Shown: positions 8,347-14,528 of the stretch, piece after piece
How positions within the stretch are numbered: the first letter of the stretch is position 1
Layout: each line of letters starts with the position of its first letter
Assembly (NCBI GenBank): GCA_023436425.1
Contig: JAEZJD010000123.1
Coordinates: forward strand, 1 to 15,049
Direction of reading: 5' to 3'
DNA: 15,049 bases
From: Bacteroidota bacterium
Lineage (GTDB): Bacteria > Bacteroidota > Bacteroidia > Chitinophagales > Chitinophagaceae
Notes under the pieces: generated by a model
Database searches by the model: none
What the model saw: only the letters and a program-made list of their open reading frames with translations
What the model was told of the DNA's origin: nothing
Position numbers and translations under genes: made by a program

Positions 8347-8844
8347 GTGCTGATCAACTCATTTGAAACGATTCGACTTTTTGTTACAAGTCTTTCATTA
8401 GATGACGCTGAATTTATAAAGGAACTGGTGAACACTCCCGATTGGCTGAAATTTATAGGCGATCGAAAAATTAAAACTCTGAATGATGCTGAGACCTACA
8501 TCAATCGCATTGCTGCCGACGACGCAATACATTTCTGGACGATGAAGGAAAAAGAAACCAGCAAACCAATAGGAATTCTAACGCTGATTAAACGTGCAGC
8601 ACTCGACTATCCTGACTTCGGGTTTGCGTTACTGCCGGAGTACTATGGGAAAGGATATGCTTCTGAAGCGGCAAGCAAAATGCTACAACTAATTGCAGCT
8701 GAAACCGATATCAAAAGACTCTTGGCAATTACGAAACAAGACAACACATCTTCTATCGCACTATTAGAGAAACTCGGATTCATATATCAACAACAAAGCG
8801 TTGTGAACAGCGAACCTGTAATGCTGTATGCAAAAGAGTTGTAG
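8347..8844 (+). CDS. GNAT family N-acetyltransferase (RimJ/RimL-like)
   Basis: The protein has 165 residues and probably acts in the cytoplasm. The start is GTG at 8347, because an in-frame stop lies at 8335-8337 and no ATG occurs before about residue 66. AGGAAA lies directly before it. The fold begins with ETIRLFVTSLSLDDAEFIKELV, as in the RimJ/RimL branch. Acetyl-CoA binding motif A is LLPEYYGKGYASEA (about 95-108), and DNTSSIALLEKLGF (about 132-145) is the typical motif B helix. The substrate is unknown: ribosomal proteins, small amines or antibiotics are all possible. It lies 25 bases after the GH3 gene and might be read through from that operon, but it has no obvious link to xylan use. 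Confidence 0.87.
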   Translation: MLINSFETIRLFVTSLSLDDAEFIKELVNTPDWLKFIGDRKIKTLNDAETYINRIAADDAIHFWTMKEKETSKPIGILTLIKRAALDYPDFGFALLPEYYGKGYASEAASKMLQLIAAETDIKRLLAITKQDNTSSIALLEKLGFIYQQQSVVNSEPVMLYAKEL

Positions 8845-9049
8845 GTGTTCACGGATCCGGTGGCAGACAAGTTTTTTGTGAGCATCAGTGCACACAATGC
8901 ATCAAAATTTGTCATGTTCTCCCCCGACGCGGCGGATATTCGTAGTACTCCGACAGCGACTCACCAAAAGTCGCGGCAGTATCCCGTGGCTCTTCACACG
9001 GGCATATATCGTTTCAGGCGAGATGTTTGCATCAGATTCAAAAAACGAC
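8845..9049 (+). other. 205-base leader with two perfect hairpins, no supported gene
   Basis: This stretch separates the acetyltransferase gene from the small membrane-protein gene. Two perfect 6-bp stems follow each other: GCGACT (8956-8961) with AGTCGC (8969-8974) around a 7-base loop, and CCCGTG (8983-8988) with CACGGG (8997-9002) around an 8-base loop. Neither has a T-tract, so they are not ordinary terminators. Open frames here (from GTG 8845, and the upstream extension from 8888) look unlike real protein. It could be a 5' leader, a processing signal or part of a dispersed repeat; I cannot tell which. Confidence 0.4.
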
Positions 9050-9496
9050 ATGAAAGGACGAGCACTTATTGCAGGATTGGCGGGATCAGTGGTGTTGACC
9101 ACCATACATGAAATCACGAGGCGGATAAACCCCAATGCTCCAAGAATGGATCTTTTGGGAATGCAGGCGCTGAGCAAGTCTCTCCGCGGCATGGAAGTAA
9201 AGCCACCGGGCGAAGACAAACTGTTTGGCTACACGATGGCAGGAGACGTTATTGGTAATGCATTGTATTACAGCCTTGCAGGAGTGACCTCGAAAAAACA
9301 TGTTGTCCGGAACGCAACACTGCTGGGACTGAGTGGAGGAATAGGTGCATTGAGTTTACCAAAGCCGATGGGCTTAGACACCGAACCATCCAACAGGACA
9401 AGAGAAACTCAGCTGTTGACAGTGCTGCTTTATACAGTAGGCGGTTTGGCTGCTGGCGTCACCATGAAGTTATTGCAATCAAGAAAGTCACAATAG
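9050..9496 (+). CDS. Small membrane protein of unknown function
   Basis: I do not recognise a named family. With the ATG at 9050 the product has 148 residues. An alternative ATG at 9023, preceded by AGGCG, would add nine polar residues (MFASDSKND), and the frame stays open back to 8888, but that extension is Arg/Ser-rich and unconvincing. Four hydrophobic stretches are visible: about 5-19 (ALIAGLAGSVVLTTI), 62-78, 88-103 (glycine-rich) and 121-142 (LLTVLLYTVGGLAAG). Between the first two lies RRINPNAPRMDLLGMQALSKS, a pattern I associate with uncharacterised Bacteroidota membrane proteins (recollection, not a search). The last residues (QSRKSQ) are polar. The gene converges with the alpha/beta-hydrolase gene, with 32 bases between them. 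Confidence 0.7.
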   Translation: MKGRALIAGLAGSVVLTTIHEITRRINPNAPRMDLLGMQALSKSLRGMEVKPPGEDKLFGYTMAGDVIGNALYYSLAGVTSKKHVVRNATLLGLSGGIGALSLPKPMGLDTEPSNRTRETQLLTVLLYTVGGLAAGVTMKLLQSRKSQ

Positions 9497-9497
9497 G

Positions 9498-9530
9498 ACG
9501 TTAGCGTACGTTGCCACGTTTTACCACGTT
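9498..9530. repeat. Four ACGTT repeats between convergent genes
   Basis: ACGTT occurs at 9498, 9508, 9516 and 9526, and the last two copies sit in the longer repeat CCACGTT. The array fills the whole gap between the convergent stops and overlaps the stop codon of the - strand gene. There is no T-tract and no long stem, so it is not a normal terminator. It may be chance or a protein-binding site. Confidence 0.35.
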
Positions 9531-10440
9531 AATGGCGGATAAAATCGACTACTGCTTTCAGATAATTGTCGAAACCCATAGTGTTCGGAATATCACTATG
9601 ATTCGCACCGGTAATGCGATGAGCTTCTTTGTAAACGCCTCGATAGTTTCTGTACACAACTTCGCCTTGCGTTTCCATCGCAAGAAAATCGTCATCAGTT
9701 CCATGAATCCAGAAAAATGGCTGTTGCACTTTTTTTATTTCTTCGGCATTATTGATCTGCAGGTCTGTAACGAACTGACCAGGCAGGGCTAAGGCTGTTG
9801 CGTCCTGAACCATTGCTGATGCTGATGCAAACGGAGCCTCCAGCATCAGCTTCGCAGGCGTCATGCTTCGTGGCTCGGCTGTCAGTTTTGTAGCAGGTGC
9901 GGTTCCCATGCTAAAGCCATACATTATTAGACGACTATTTGACAGTCCTTTGCTTTTTAACCACTGCAATGCCGCATCCACATCGGTGTACAGTGCCTTT
10001 TCAGAGGGTTCGCCTTCGGAAAGCCCATAGCCTCGGTAATCGATCATCAATACACCGTATCTGTTCTTCCCACCGGCGTTCGCAAGCAGTTGTGCTCTTG
10101 GCCAATAAAAATCCATATGGTCTTTATTGCCGTGGCAATACATAATCACTGTATCGGTAGCAATACGTGCAATGTCACCAATATAAACAGCGTAAATTTT
10201 TGCGGCGCTCGTTTCTCCAGCCGCTTGCGAATTCAGCGTAAAAAGTGTTACGAGATTATCAGGTGTTTTATAAGCATCCGGCAATTTAAAATCAACCTCA
10301 CCTTGATAGTTGCTTAGTTTGTACTCTGTGATTTTATTTTCGTTCGGGTTAAATAAATTATCATCAAGCCGAGCGCAGCTACTAACGGCGACAATACACA
10401 GAAGCGAAAGAAAGGAAATAACATATAAGTGCTTTTTCAT
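9529..10440 (-). CDS. Alpha/beta-hydrolase lipoprotein (serine esterase-like)
   Basis: The protein has 303 residues and a signal peptide with lipobox VSSC (Cys22), so it is probably a lipid-anchored periplasmic or outer-membrane protein. The alpha/beta-hydrolase core starts near residue 96 with TVIMYCHGNKDHMDFYWPRA; the HGN turn is the likely oxyanion hole. VLMIDYRGYGLSEGEP (about 130-145) follows. The nucleophile elbow is YGFSMG (Ser177). The acid is in HGTDDDF (Asp249-251) and the base in GANHSDI (His281). This layout resembles the BEM46/FrsA-like branch of alpha/beta hydrolases. The substrate is unknown; acetyl or feruloyl ester cleavage is only a guess. It lies 5 bases after the preceding gene of its unit, which runs leftwards. 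Confidence 0.88.
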   Translation of the reverse strand: MKKHLYVISFLSLLCIVAVSSCARLDDNLFNPNENKITEYKLSNYQGEVDFKLPDAYKTPDNLVTLFTLNSQAAGETSAAKIYAVYIGDIARIATDTVIMYCHGNKDHMDFYWPRAQLLANAGGKNRYGVLMIDYRGYGLSEGEPSEKALYTDVDAALQWLKSKGLSNSRLIMYGFSMGTAPATKLTAEPRSMTPAKLMLEAPFASASAMVQDATALALPGQFVTDLQINNAEEIKKVQQPFFWIHGTDDDFLAMETQGEVVYRNYRGVYKEAHRITGANHSDIPNTMGFDNYLKAVVDFIRH

Positions 10441-10445
10441 AGTGT

Positions 10446-11117
10446 TTAGAATTTGCGGGTGTAGCCAAAATAGATTCCGAAAGCTCCGTGAGTGCCGAGC
10501 GGCGTGATGTAGTCAACGGCGTTTTTGTCGGAGCGAATATTTGGTGCAATGAATTTTGCTTCGATTGTAAAATCATGTTTGGCTCGAACGAAGGTTTGTC
10601 CAATTAGTGGTGAAACCAGCCAGTGGTGCTGTTGGTCTTCATCGTGTGCACGTTTGTTAGCAAGTTCGAACCAGTTGGATAGACCTACATAAAGGTAATT
10701 TCGTTTTTGGTTGAAGTCCCAATAAGCATTCAGATCCAACTGAGGGAAAATTTTGAAGGCATCCTTATTCCGGTAAACGAGGCTCGCTACGGGAGTAATA
10801 CTTAAACCGGGTAAGCCCCTGTTTTGCTGAAGCAACTGCTTAGTGGCGCCGAGTTCAACCTGTGCATTCCCGTAAAACGCAGACGTAATATTTACTGCAC
10901 CGAAACCGGTTAGGGTATTTGTAATTCCATAACCGTATCCTGCCGTCAGCAATGGCATCGGAATGACGAGACTTCCATATTCAATTAGTGGTCCGCCCAG
11001 CGACAACGTTGCTGCTTTTTGCTTTTCTGCTAAAGGTTTTACAAATCGGGCTGGGGCACAGGAGAAAATTGCTGATGCTGAAAATAACAGCAGGAATCTC
11101 CACGTTCTGTTTATCAT
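10446..11117 (-). CDS. Unrecognised lipoprotein resembling an outer-membrane beta-barrel
   Basis: I do not recognise the family. The protein has 223 residues. The signal peptide ends at a lipobox-like IFSC (Cys20, followed by APARF). The mature part has alternating hydrophobic and polar residues typical of beta-strands (LTAGYGYGITNTLTGFGAVNI, YLYVGLSNWFEL, HGAFGIYFGYTRKF) and ends in Phe, as many outer-membrane barrels do. A lipid anchor on a small barrel is unusual, so the Cys may instead be chance. Its stop is 5 bases before the start of the alpha/beta-hydrolase gene, so they form one unit with this gene first. Its start is 20 bases from the divergent exonuclease gene, so any promoter must overlap that gene's coding sequence. 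Confidence 0.72.
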   Translation of the reverse strand: MINRTWRFLLLFSASAIFSCAPARFVKPLAEKQKAATLSLGGPLIEYGSLVIPMPLLTAGYGYGITNTLTGFGAVNITSAFYGNAQVELGATKQLLQQNRGLPGLSITPVASLVYRNKDAFKIFPQLDLNAYWDFNQKRNYLYVGLSNWFELANKRAHDEDQQHHWLVSPLIGQTFVRAKHDFTIEAKFIAPNIRSDKNAVDYITPLGTHGAFGIYFGYTRKF

Positions 11118-11137
11118 AAGGGTGTAAATTTAGGGCA

Positions 11138-12505
11138 TTGACGTACGCTATTGTTGATATTGAAACTACGGGCAGTTATGCTGCCGCAAATGGAATCATT
11201 GAAATTGCAATCAAGGTGTTCGATGGAGAACACGTAATAGAAGAGTTTGAATCGTTGGTGAATCCCTGCCAGGCAATTCCCAGGTATATTCGTGCCTTCA
11301 CCGGAATTACTGACGAAATGGTGAAAGACGCTCCCATTTTTGAAGACATTGCAGAGAAGGTATTCACCATTTTGCAAGGCAATGTTTTCGTTGCCCACAA
11401 TGTAAACTTCGATTATTCTTTTATTAAGAGTCAGCTGCAGTTTTGTGGTTACACTTTAAATGAGAAAAAACTTTGTACCATTCGTCTCGCACGACAAATT
11501 GTTCCCGGCTTTCCCAAATATGGGTTGGAGCACATCTGCAACTCACTGAACATTCCACTTGTTAACCATCATCGCGCAGGCAACGATGCTGCAGCGACTG
11601 TTGAATTGTTTAAAATTTTGTTGCATCGTGATACGAAAGGGTATGTGCAGGCGAGTTTGCGCCGGACTTCCAAAGAGCAAATGCTTCCGCCGAATGTTCC
11701 GAAAAAAGATTTTGAACTGTTACCCAAAGTGCCTGGCGTTTATTACTTCCACGATCACAAAGGAAAGGTGATCTATGTTGGAAAAGCGAAAAGCTTGCGG
11801 CAGCGGGTGAACAGCCATTTCAGCAACAATTCAGACAGTAAGCAAAGGCAAAATTTCATTCGTAATACTTACCACATCTCTTTTCAGAAAACGGCTACGG
11901 AGTTAATGGCTGCTATCCTTGAATCAACAGAGATCAAGCGGCTGTGGCCTGTTTACAACACCTCTCAAAAAAGACCTGAGGATCTATTTGGCATTTTCGT
12001 GTATGAAGATCAGAATAGTTATTTGCGCTTAGCAATTGAAAAGAAAAGAAAAAACTCAAATCCGGTTTGCACCTTCCACTACAAAGTAGATGCCTACGGC
12101 GTTCTGCGCAAGCTTGTTCATGAATTTTCTCTTTGCCCAAAGCTTTGCTTTTTGCAAACAGATAACGACTCCTGCACAGGAATTGTTGAAAATCATTGCC
12201 ACGGTGCATGCGAAAAAAAAGAAGCCGCTTACATGTACAATGAACGCACGTTGCAAGCAATAGCATCGCTCACACAGAAGCCTTCCTACGTGGTGCTGGA
12301 TAAGGGCTTTTCTGAAAAAGAAGTTTCGTGCATATTGATGTTGCAGGGCAGCTTCTTTGGGATGGGATATTTACCAAAAAATCTTCAAGAGATTTCTGAA
12401 ACTGCAATACAGGAATACATTACACCATACAAAGAAAATAGCTACATCAGGACGCTTGTACATTCATTTGCCACTAATTACCCTCACCAGGTAAAACACC
12501 TGTAG
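11138..12505 (+). CDS. DEDDh exonuclease fused to UvrC-like GIY-YIG endonuclease
   Basis: The protein has 455 residues and is a predicted cytoplasmic DNA-repair nuclease. The start is TTG at 11138: an in-frame stop lies at 11117, no other start precedes the catalytic motif, and TTTAGGG is just upstream. Residues 1-165 are a DNA polymerase III epsilon-like 3'-5' exonuclease with Asp7 and Glu9 (VDIETTG), Asp92 (HNVNFDYSF), His145 and Asp150 (HRAGNDA). From about 195 a GIY-YIG nuclease as in the UvrC N-terminus follows: GVYYF, VIYVGKAKSLRQRV (Arg221), Glu262 (AILESTEIKRLW) and PVYN. Cysteines 333, 337, 346, 354 and 358 follow, with the C-x7-C-x3-C spacing of UvrC. The (HhH)2 and RNase H-like parts of full UvrC are absent. 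The fusion resembles Cho/epsilon-type proteins of other bacteria. Confidence 0.9.
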   Translation: MTYAIVDIETTGSYAAANGIIEIAIKVFDGEHVIEEFESLVNPCQAIPRYIRAFTGITDEMVKDAPIFEDIAEKVFTILQGNVFVAHNVNFDYSFIKSQLQFCGYTLNEKKLCTIRLARQIVPGFPKYGLEHICNSLNIPLVNHHRAGNDAAATVELFKILLHRDTKGYVQASLRRTSKEQMLPPNVPKKDFELLPKVPGVYYFHDHKGKVIYVGKAKSLRQRVNSHFSNNSDSKQRQNFIRNTYHISFQKTATELMAAILESTEIKRLWPVYNTSQKRPEDLFGIFVYEDQNSYLRLAIEKKRKNSNPVCTFHYKVDAYGVLRKLVHEFSLCPKLCFLQTDNDSCTGIVENHCHGACEKKEAAYMYNERTLQAIASLTQKPSYVVLDKGFSEKEVSCILMLQGSFFGMGYLPKNLQEISETAIQEYITPYKENSYIRTLVHSFATNYPHQVKHL

Positions 12506-12507
12506 TG

Positions 12508-12538
12508 CTTTAACCATAATTAACCTGCATTATTTCTG
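12508..12538 (+). promoter_or_regulatory. Candidate Bacteroidota promoter upstream of the Spy-like gene
   Basis: TATTTCTG (12531-12538) matches the Bacteroidota -7 consensus TAnnTTTG at all but one fixed position. CTTT (12508-12511), 19 bases upstream, is a weak match to the -33 TTTG box. Transcription would start near 12545, giving a leader of about 60 bases. The 102-base gap between the nuclease gene and the Spy-like gene is the natural place for a promoter, but the match is weak. Confidence 0.25.
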
Positions 12539-12607
12539 CTGCCTTTAAACCGGACATTTCATTTCCAGTCTTTAGATGGCAAAAAGCAAAAAAAAATTTT
12601 AAAGAAT

Positions 12608-13261
12608 ATGAAAAAAGTCATCATTGGTGCATTAGCACTCGTACTCACCGCCGGCGTAGCACAGGCTCAGGTAAAAGAAAAGGCAGAACAAAAAAGAGAA
12701 GGAAAGATTGGCAAAGCAAAGTTCAAAGGACACAAAGGTGAGGCTCTGCAACACCTGAATCTTACAGACACTCAGAAAACACAATTAAAGCAAATCCGCG
12801 AACAGCAAAAGCAGGAGATGCAAGCCCTCAAGAAAAATGATCAAATAACTGTTAAAGCATGGAAAGAGCAACGTAAAGCAATTCAGGAGAAATACAAAAC
12901 ACAACTCCAGTCTGTGCTTACTCAGCAGCAAAAAGATCAGTTAGCTAAAGCTAAAGCCCAGAGAGGTCAGAAAAATTTTGCAGGCAAAAACTTCCGCGGA
13001 AGAAACGTGCAAGGTGCTAAAGCCGCTCAGGAACTGAATCTTACCGCGGATCAGAAAATAAAAATGCAGCAGATCAGAACTGATTATAAAGCAAAAGCAG
13101 ATGCCATCCGCAACAATTCATCTCTCACACAAGATCAGAAAAGAACACAGTTTCAAGACCTGATGAAGCAACAAAGAGAACAGATGAAAACCGTTTTGAC
13201 GAAAGAGCAAGTTGAAAAAATGGAAGCTGCAAGAAAGAACAGAAATACTACGACTAAATAG
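12608..13261 (+). CDS. Spy/LTxxQ-motif periplasmic protein with internal duplication
   Basis: The protein has 217 residues and a clear signal peptide, cleaved at AQA|QVK (about residue 20). The mature protein is very rich in Lys and Gln and almost entirely helical or coiled-coil in character. LTxxQ-type motifs appear at about 52 (LTDTQ), 104 (LTQQQ), 144 (LTADQ), 173 (LTQDQ) and 197 (LTKEQ). The halves 47-118 and 139-210 look like two copies of one Spy/CpxP-like unit, joined by a Gly/Arg/Asn-rich linker (FAGKNFRGRNVQG). Spy and CpxP are envelope-stress chaperones or sensors in enterobacteria; this protein may be a periplasmic chaperone, but partners are unknown. It stands alone and ends in a strong terminator. 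There is no Cys or His cluster to suggest metal sensing. Confidence 0.85.
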   Translation: MKKVIIGALALVLTAGVAQAQVKEKAEQKREGKIGKAKFKGHKGEALQHLNLTDTQKTQLKQIREQQKQEMQALKKNDQITVKAWKEQRKAIQEKYKTQLQSVLTQQQKDQLAKAKAQRGQKNFAGKNFRGRNVQGAKAAQELNLTADQKIKMQQIRTDYKAKADAIRNNSSLTQDQKRTQFQDLMKQQREQMKTVLTKEQVEKMEAARKNRNTTTK

Positions 13262-13283
13262 AATCACATCCGTACAAACACAT

Positions 13284-13319
13284 AAAAGGTCATGCAGTGC
13301 ATGGCCTTTTTTATTTTTG
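13284..13319 (+). terminator. Intrinsic terminator after the Spy-like gene
   Basis: AAAGGTCATGC (13285-13295) pairs with GCATGGCCTTT (13299-13309) around the loop AGT. The 11-bp stem has one G-T wobble and can extend by one A-T pair at 13284/13310. It runs into a T-rich tract (TTTTTTATTTTT, about 13307-13318). It lies 23 bases after the stop of the Spy-like gene and ends about 5 bases before the ATG of the next gene. Confidence 0.85.
13312..13319 (+). promoter_or_regulatory. Possible -7 box inside the terminator T-tract
   Basis: TATTTTTG fits TAnnTTTG at every fixed position. No TTTG is seen 19-21 bases upstream, where the sequence is the terminator stem. Since a T-tract easily mimics this box, this is weak. 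Transcription from it would start at or just after the ATG at 13324. Confidence 0.15.
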
Positions 13320-13323
13320 TGAG

Positions 13324-14490
13324 ATGAAGAAGCAAACGGGTTTCGAAAAGTTCATGTCCAAAGAGAAAAAAGGTGCAGCTAAGAAAGAGCAGTTGCGGCA
13401 GGAAAAGAAAAAGTGGAAACAGGAAGAGAGAAGTAAAAAGGAAGAGCGTGTAAGAATGAAGGCTGAAGGTGGAAGGTGGAAGAAGAACGACGACGTGAGT
13501 GCAAGGTCTGACAATCGAAACGATAAACCCGGGCATCAAAAACCAGGGTTCGACAACCGAAATTCGAAAACACGAAACCGACCCTATAAATTTGAAAACA
13601 AAGACCCGAAATCTGGAGGTAGAAAACCGAAATTACAAATCCGAAAAGCCACATCGGATACAGACAAAAAACCGACAATCTCGTCAACCCGCCGACAAGA
13701 ACGTTCCGATCCACCTTCCGTATCGGGCATCCGGCGAGTGGCTAATGATAGCAGCAGGATTGCAGACACAATGCCCCTCAACAAATTCATTGCTCATGGC
13801 GGACTTTGCTCACGGCGTGATGCAGCTGAACTTGTGAAGGGCGGCAAGGTGAAAGTAAATGGTGAACTGATTACCGAACCGGGGCACAAAGTTTCTGAGC
13901 ACGATGAGGTGCGGGTTGCAGGCAAACGCATTCAGAAAGCGCGGAACCTTGTTTACATTTTACTAAACAAACCGAAAGATTACATTACTACCACCGACGA
14001 TCCGCAGCAGCGGAAGACTGTATTGGAGTTGGTAAAAAGGGCCACGAGTGAGCGAATTTATCCCGTTGGGCGACTTGACCGGAATACATCGGGAGTGTTG
14101 TTGCTGACCAACGATGGCGACCTTGCACAAAAACTAACCCATCCGAGCAATGAAATGAAAAAAATTTATGCCGTTACGCTGGATAAGCCGCTCACCCGAA
14201 CTCACTTCGATTCCATACTGAAAGGCGTGGCATTAGAAGATGGAATGGCACATGTAGATTCACTAGCTTTTACCGATGCAAAAGACGCTACGCAGGTTGG
14301 TATTGAGTTGCACAGCGGCCGCAATAGGATTGTTAGAAGAATATTTGAGCATTTTGGTTACGATGTAAAAAACCTTGACCGGGTAATGTTTGCAGGGTTA
14401 ACTAAAAAAAATGTGCAGCGAGGCAAGTGGCGATTTTTGTCGGAACGCGAAGTGCGGGATCTCAAGTTTTTCAATAAAGGAAAGAGATAG
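13324..14490 (+). CDS. RsuA/RluB-family rRNA pseudouridine synthase with basic N-terminal extension
   Basis: From the ATG at 13324 the protein has 388 residues. The frame is open further back, but that part is terminator sequence. Residues 1-149 are a low-complexity basic extension rich in Lys, Arg, Asn and Asp (FEKFMSKEKKGAAKKEQLRQ at its start). An S4 RNA-binding domain follows (about 150-205, LNKFIAHGGLCSRRDAAELV). The catalytic domain carries VYILLNKPKDYITT and the active-site Asp252 in VGRLDRNTSGVLLLTNDGDL, then HSGRNRIVRRIFEHFGYDV, typical of the RsuA/RluB/RluE/RluF branch. It converts a uridine in rRNA to pseudouridine; the target site is not deducible, RluB-like 23S being most likely. 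An ATG at 13771 (MPLNKF) would give the plain 239-residue enzyme. Confidence 0.9.
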   Translation: MKKQTGFEKFMSKEKKGAAKKEQLRQEKKKWKQEERSKKEERVRMKAEGGRWKKNDDVSARSDNRNDKPGHQKPGFDNRNSKTRNRPYKFENKDPKSGGRKPKLQIRKATSDTDKKPTISSTRRQERSDPPSVSGIRRVANDSSRIADTMPLNKFIAHGGLCSRRDAAELVKGGKVKVNGELITEPGHKVSEHDEVRVAGKRIQKARNLVYILLNKPKDYITTTDDPQQRKTVLELVKRATSERIYPVGRLDRNTSGVLLLTNDGDLAQKLTHPSNEMKKIYAVTLDKPLTRTHFDSILKGVALEDGMAHVDSLAFTDAKDATQVGIELHSGRNRIVRRIFEHFGYDVKNLDRVMFAGLTKKNVQRGKWRFLSEREVRDLKFFNKGKR

Positions 14491-14528
14491 CTGTTGTTCA
14501 GTACTCACCACCAACAGTCACCATTCAC

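Noticed and set aside
8888..9049. N-terminal extension of the small membrane protein from ATG 8888
   Set aside because: The added residues are Arg/Ser-rich and unlike a signal or membrane segment, and the DNA there forms two hairpins; ATG 9050 (or 9023) fits better.
8845..9111. 88-residue + strand frame starting with GTG right after the acetyltransferase stop
   Set aside because: It overlaps the membrane-protein gene in another frame and its translation has no domain-like pattern.
12488..12502. CAGGT/ACCTG hairpin at the end of the nuclease gene as a terminator
   Set aside because: The stem is only 5 bp, overlaps the last codons and is not followed by a T-tract.
13297..13323. Upstream extension of the RsuA-type gene (start at 13297)
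   Set aside because: It would begin inside the terminator loop and add MHGLFYFCE from the stem and T-tract; the ATG at 13324 gives the conserved-looking FEKFMSKEKKG start.
13264..13714. Several - strand frames opposite the basic extension of the pseudouridine synthase
   Set aside because: Phe/Leu/Ser-rich translations are the expected shadow of a Lys/Glu/Arg-rich coding strand.
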